A DNA stretch of 5,724 nucleotides from NCBI GenBank assembly GCA_003516955.1, contig DPBN01000388.1, positions 1 to 5,724 on the forward strand, written 5' to 3'. The DNA comes from Armatimonadota bacterium (GTDB taxonomy: Bacteria > Armatimonadota > Fimbriimonadia > Fimbriimonadales > Fimbriimonadaceae). The notes under the pieces are model-generated. The model saw only the letters and a list, made by a program, of their open reading frames with translations. It was not told the DNA's origin and did not search any database. The position numbers and the translations under genes are program-made. This document shows, one piece after another, positions 4,853 through 5,724 of the stretch; positions within the stretch are counted from its first letter, which is position 1; every line of letters begins with the position of its first letter.

Positions 4853-5724
4853 ATGCTTCGATCCTTGCGTTGCCCAGCCCTGTGGATCCTGATCGCCGCG
4901 CTCGGTCCCGCGGCGCGCGCGGACGGCCCCGACCTCGAGCGGAGGGTCAGCGTCACGGTGGTCGCCGCTCCTCTCAAGGATGCGCTGAAGCAGCTCTCCC
5001 AAGCGGCCGGCTACCCGTTCGTGCCGCTGAAGGCCTTGGAGAACGAGGTGGTCTCCCTGCGCCTGAAGGACGCCCCGCTGCGCGAGGCGATGGACCGCAT
5101 CGCGCAGGCGATGAGGGCCGAGTGGCGCGCGGAGCAGGGCCAGCACCGGCTCACCGTGGGCAGCGACCTCTCTCGAAAGCAGGCAGCAGAGGAGGCTCAG
5201 GCGACGGTTGCCGAAATCCGGGCCGCGCTGGCCTCGGCAGGCGGCCAGGCCGACCGTCCTCGCGAGGATGCAGACCCGTTCGCGGTGATTCGGGCGTTCG
5301 ATCCGGCGCTGCTGGCCGCCATCCAGCCGAACGCCAGGGTGGTGTTCGCCACCAGCCCGAACCGAAGCCAGGTCGCCATGCCCCGCGCGATCGCCCAGGC
5401 GCTGGACCGCATGATCGCCGAGAGCCGCAGGGCCAGGCCCTCCGGCCCCGCCGAGCTCCTGGGCCCGCCGTGGATGGCGCCGCCGGACTCGCCGGCGGTG
5501 AAGGGCATCGTGGCCGTTTCGAACATCCCGTTCGTCGAAGGCAAGCTTCTCTCGTTCGAAGTTGCGGCGTTCGACGCGGACGGCCGCTCCGTGGTGTGGG
5601 GCAGCCAAGGGGTGCTCGTCAAGACGGGGTTCGGCGCGACCGCCGCGAGCCTGCCGGAGGCCAAAGCATTCCGGATGCCGGCCGATGCGGCACGGCTCGC
5701 GGAGATGCTGGCCGAACCTGCCCC
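4853..5724 (+). CDS. Exported protein with an STN/secretin N0-like domain, 3' truncated by window
   Basis: ATG 4853 opens a frame that stays free of stops for 290 codons to the window edge. It starts 4 nt after the corC stop, with a weak GAGAG-type ribosome site. Residues 1-23 look like a Sec signal peptide: MLRSLRC, a hydrophobic core (PALWILIAALG), and cleavage expected after AARA. Residues 30-102 resemble the small STN / secretin N-terminal fold: VSVTVVAAPLKDALKQLSQ, AAGYPFV, VVSLRLKDAPLREAMDRIAQ, then a beta hairpin ending HRLTVG. In this fold the two 'pl.eal..l' helices alternate with strands. Residues 108-130 form an Ala/Glu-rich helix. The rest (about 140-290) is not recognised. STN-like domains occur in secretins, TonB receptors and many exported proteins of unknown role; without the C-terminus a secretin or a stand-alone periplasmic protein cannot be told apart. 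The role is unknown, and membership of the corC operon is inferred from spacing. Confidence 0.75.
   Translation, partial: MLRSLRCPALWILIAALGPAARADGPDLERRVSVTVVAAPLKDALKQLSQAAGYPFVPLKALENEVVSLRLKDAPLREAMDRIAQAMRAEWRAEQGQHRLTVGSDLSRKQAAEEAQATVAEIRAALASAGGQADRPREDADPFAVIRAFDPALLAAIQPNARVVFATSPNRSQVAMPRAIAQALDRMIAESRRARPSGPAELLGPPWMAPPDSPAVKGIVAVSNIPFVEGKLLSFEVAAFDADGRSVVWGSQGVLVKTGFGATAASLPEAKAFRMPADAARLAEMLAEPA

Noticed and set aside
4748..5608. 286-codon open frame on the minus strand
   Set aside because: It is opposite the exported STN-like gene, which has a signal peptide and regular fold. The minus-strand product is Arg/Gly/Ala/His-rich without motifs.
1..5724. tRNA, rRNA, CRISPR array, insertion sequence or phage att site
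   Set aside because: No spaced direct repeats, terminal inverted repeats, transposase motifs or tRNA-like patterns were seen by eye; nearly all bases are assigned to coding genes.

Overview
The window is high-GC bacterial DNA, densely packed on the + strand. It holds six protein genes: the tail of one at the left edge, four complete genes, and a sixth that runs off the right edge. The order is [GT41 tail]-TPR/GT41 glycosyltransferase-rpsU-ybeY-dgkA/PAP2 fusion-CNNM/CBS (CorC/HlyC) protein-[secreted STN-like protein]. I saw no RNA gene, mobile element or CRISPR array. A bS21 gene rules out most actinobacteria. The condensed rpsU-ybeY-dgkA-corC cluster, the GC content and the STN-like exported protein suggest an uncultured or little-studied lineage such as Armatimonadota. 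That placement is a low-confidence inference.

Left part (1-1859): the last 31 codons of a gene whose end resembles the C-terminus of O-GlcNAc-transferase-like proteins are followed after 9 nt by a complete 583-residue protein. That protein has five regular 34-residue TPR units and a full SPINDLY/OGT-type GT41 catalytic region. The two may be tandem paralogues.

Middle (1885-2165): a 55-codon rpsU gene starts at TTG behind a strong GGAGGA. It has a plausible promoter at the end of the glycosyltransferase gene. The 113-nt gap to ybeY contains inverted repeats that can fold into a three-way junction plus a separate hairpin just before the ybeY start.

Right part (2166-5724): ybeY, dgkA/PAP2 and corC are joined by two 4-nt stop/start overlaps (GTGA and ATGA), and the last gene starts 4 nt after corC. 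This is one operon-like unit. It joins rRNA maturation (YbeY) with undecaprenol lipid recycling (DgkA-PAP2), a membrane CBS protein often found beside ybeY, and an exported protein.

The points most worth checking are the Asp in place of the third zinc-binding His in YbeY, the kinase-phosphatase fusion with altered motifs, the degenerate CNNM domain of the CorC-like protein, and the structured rpsU-ybeY spacer. I found no clear sign of a wholly new system; most of the content is housekeeping.
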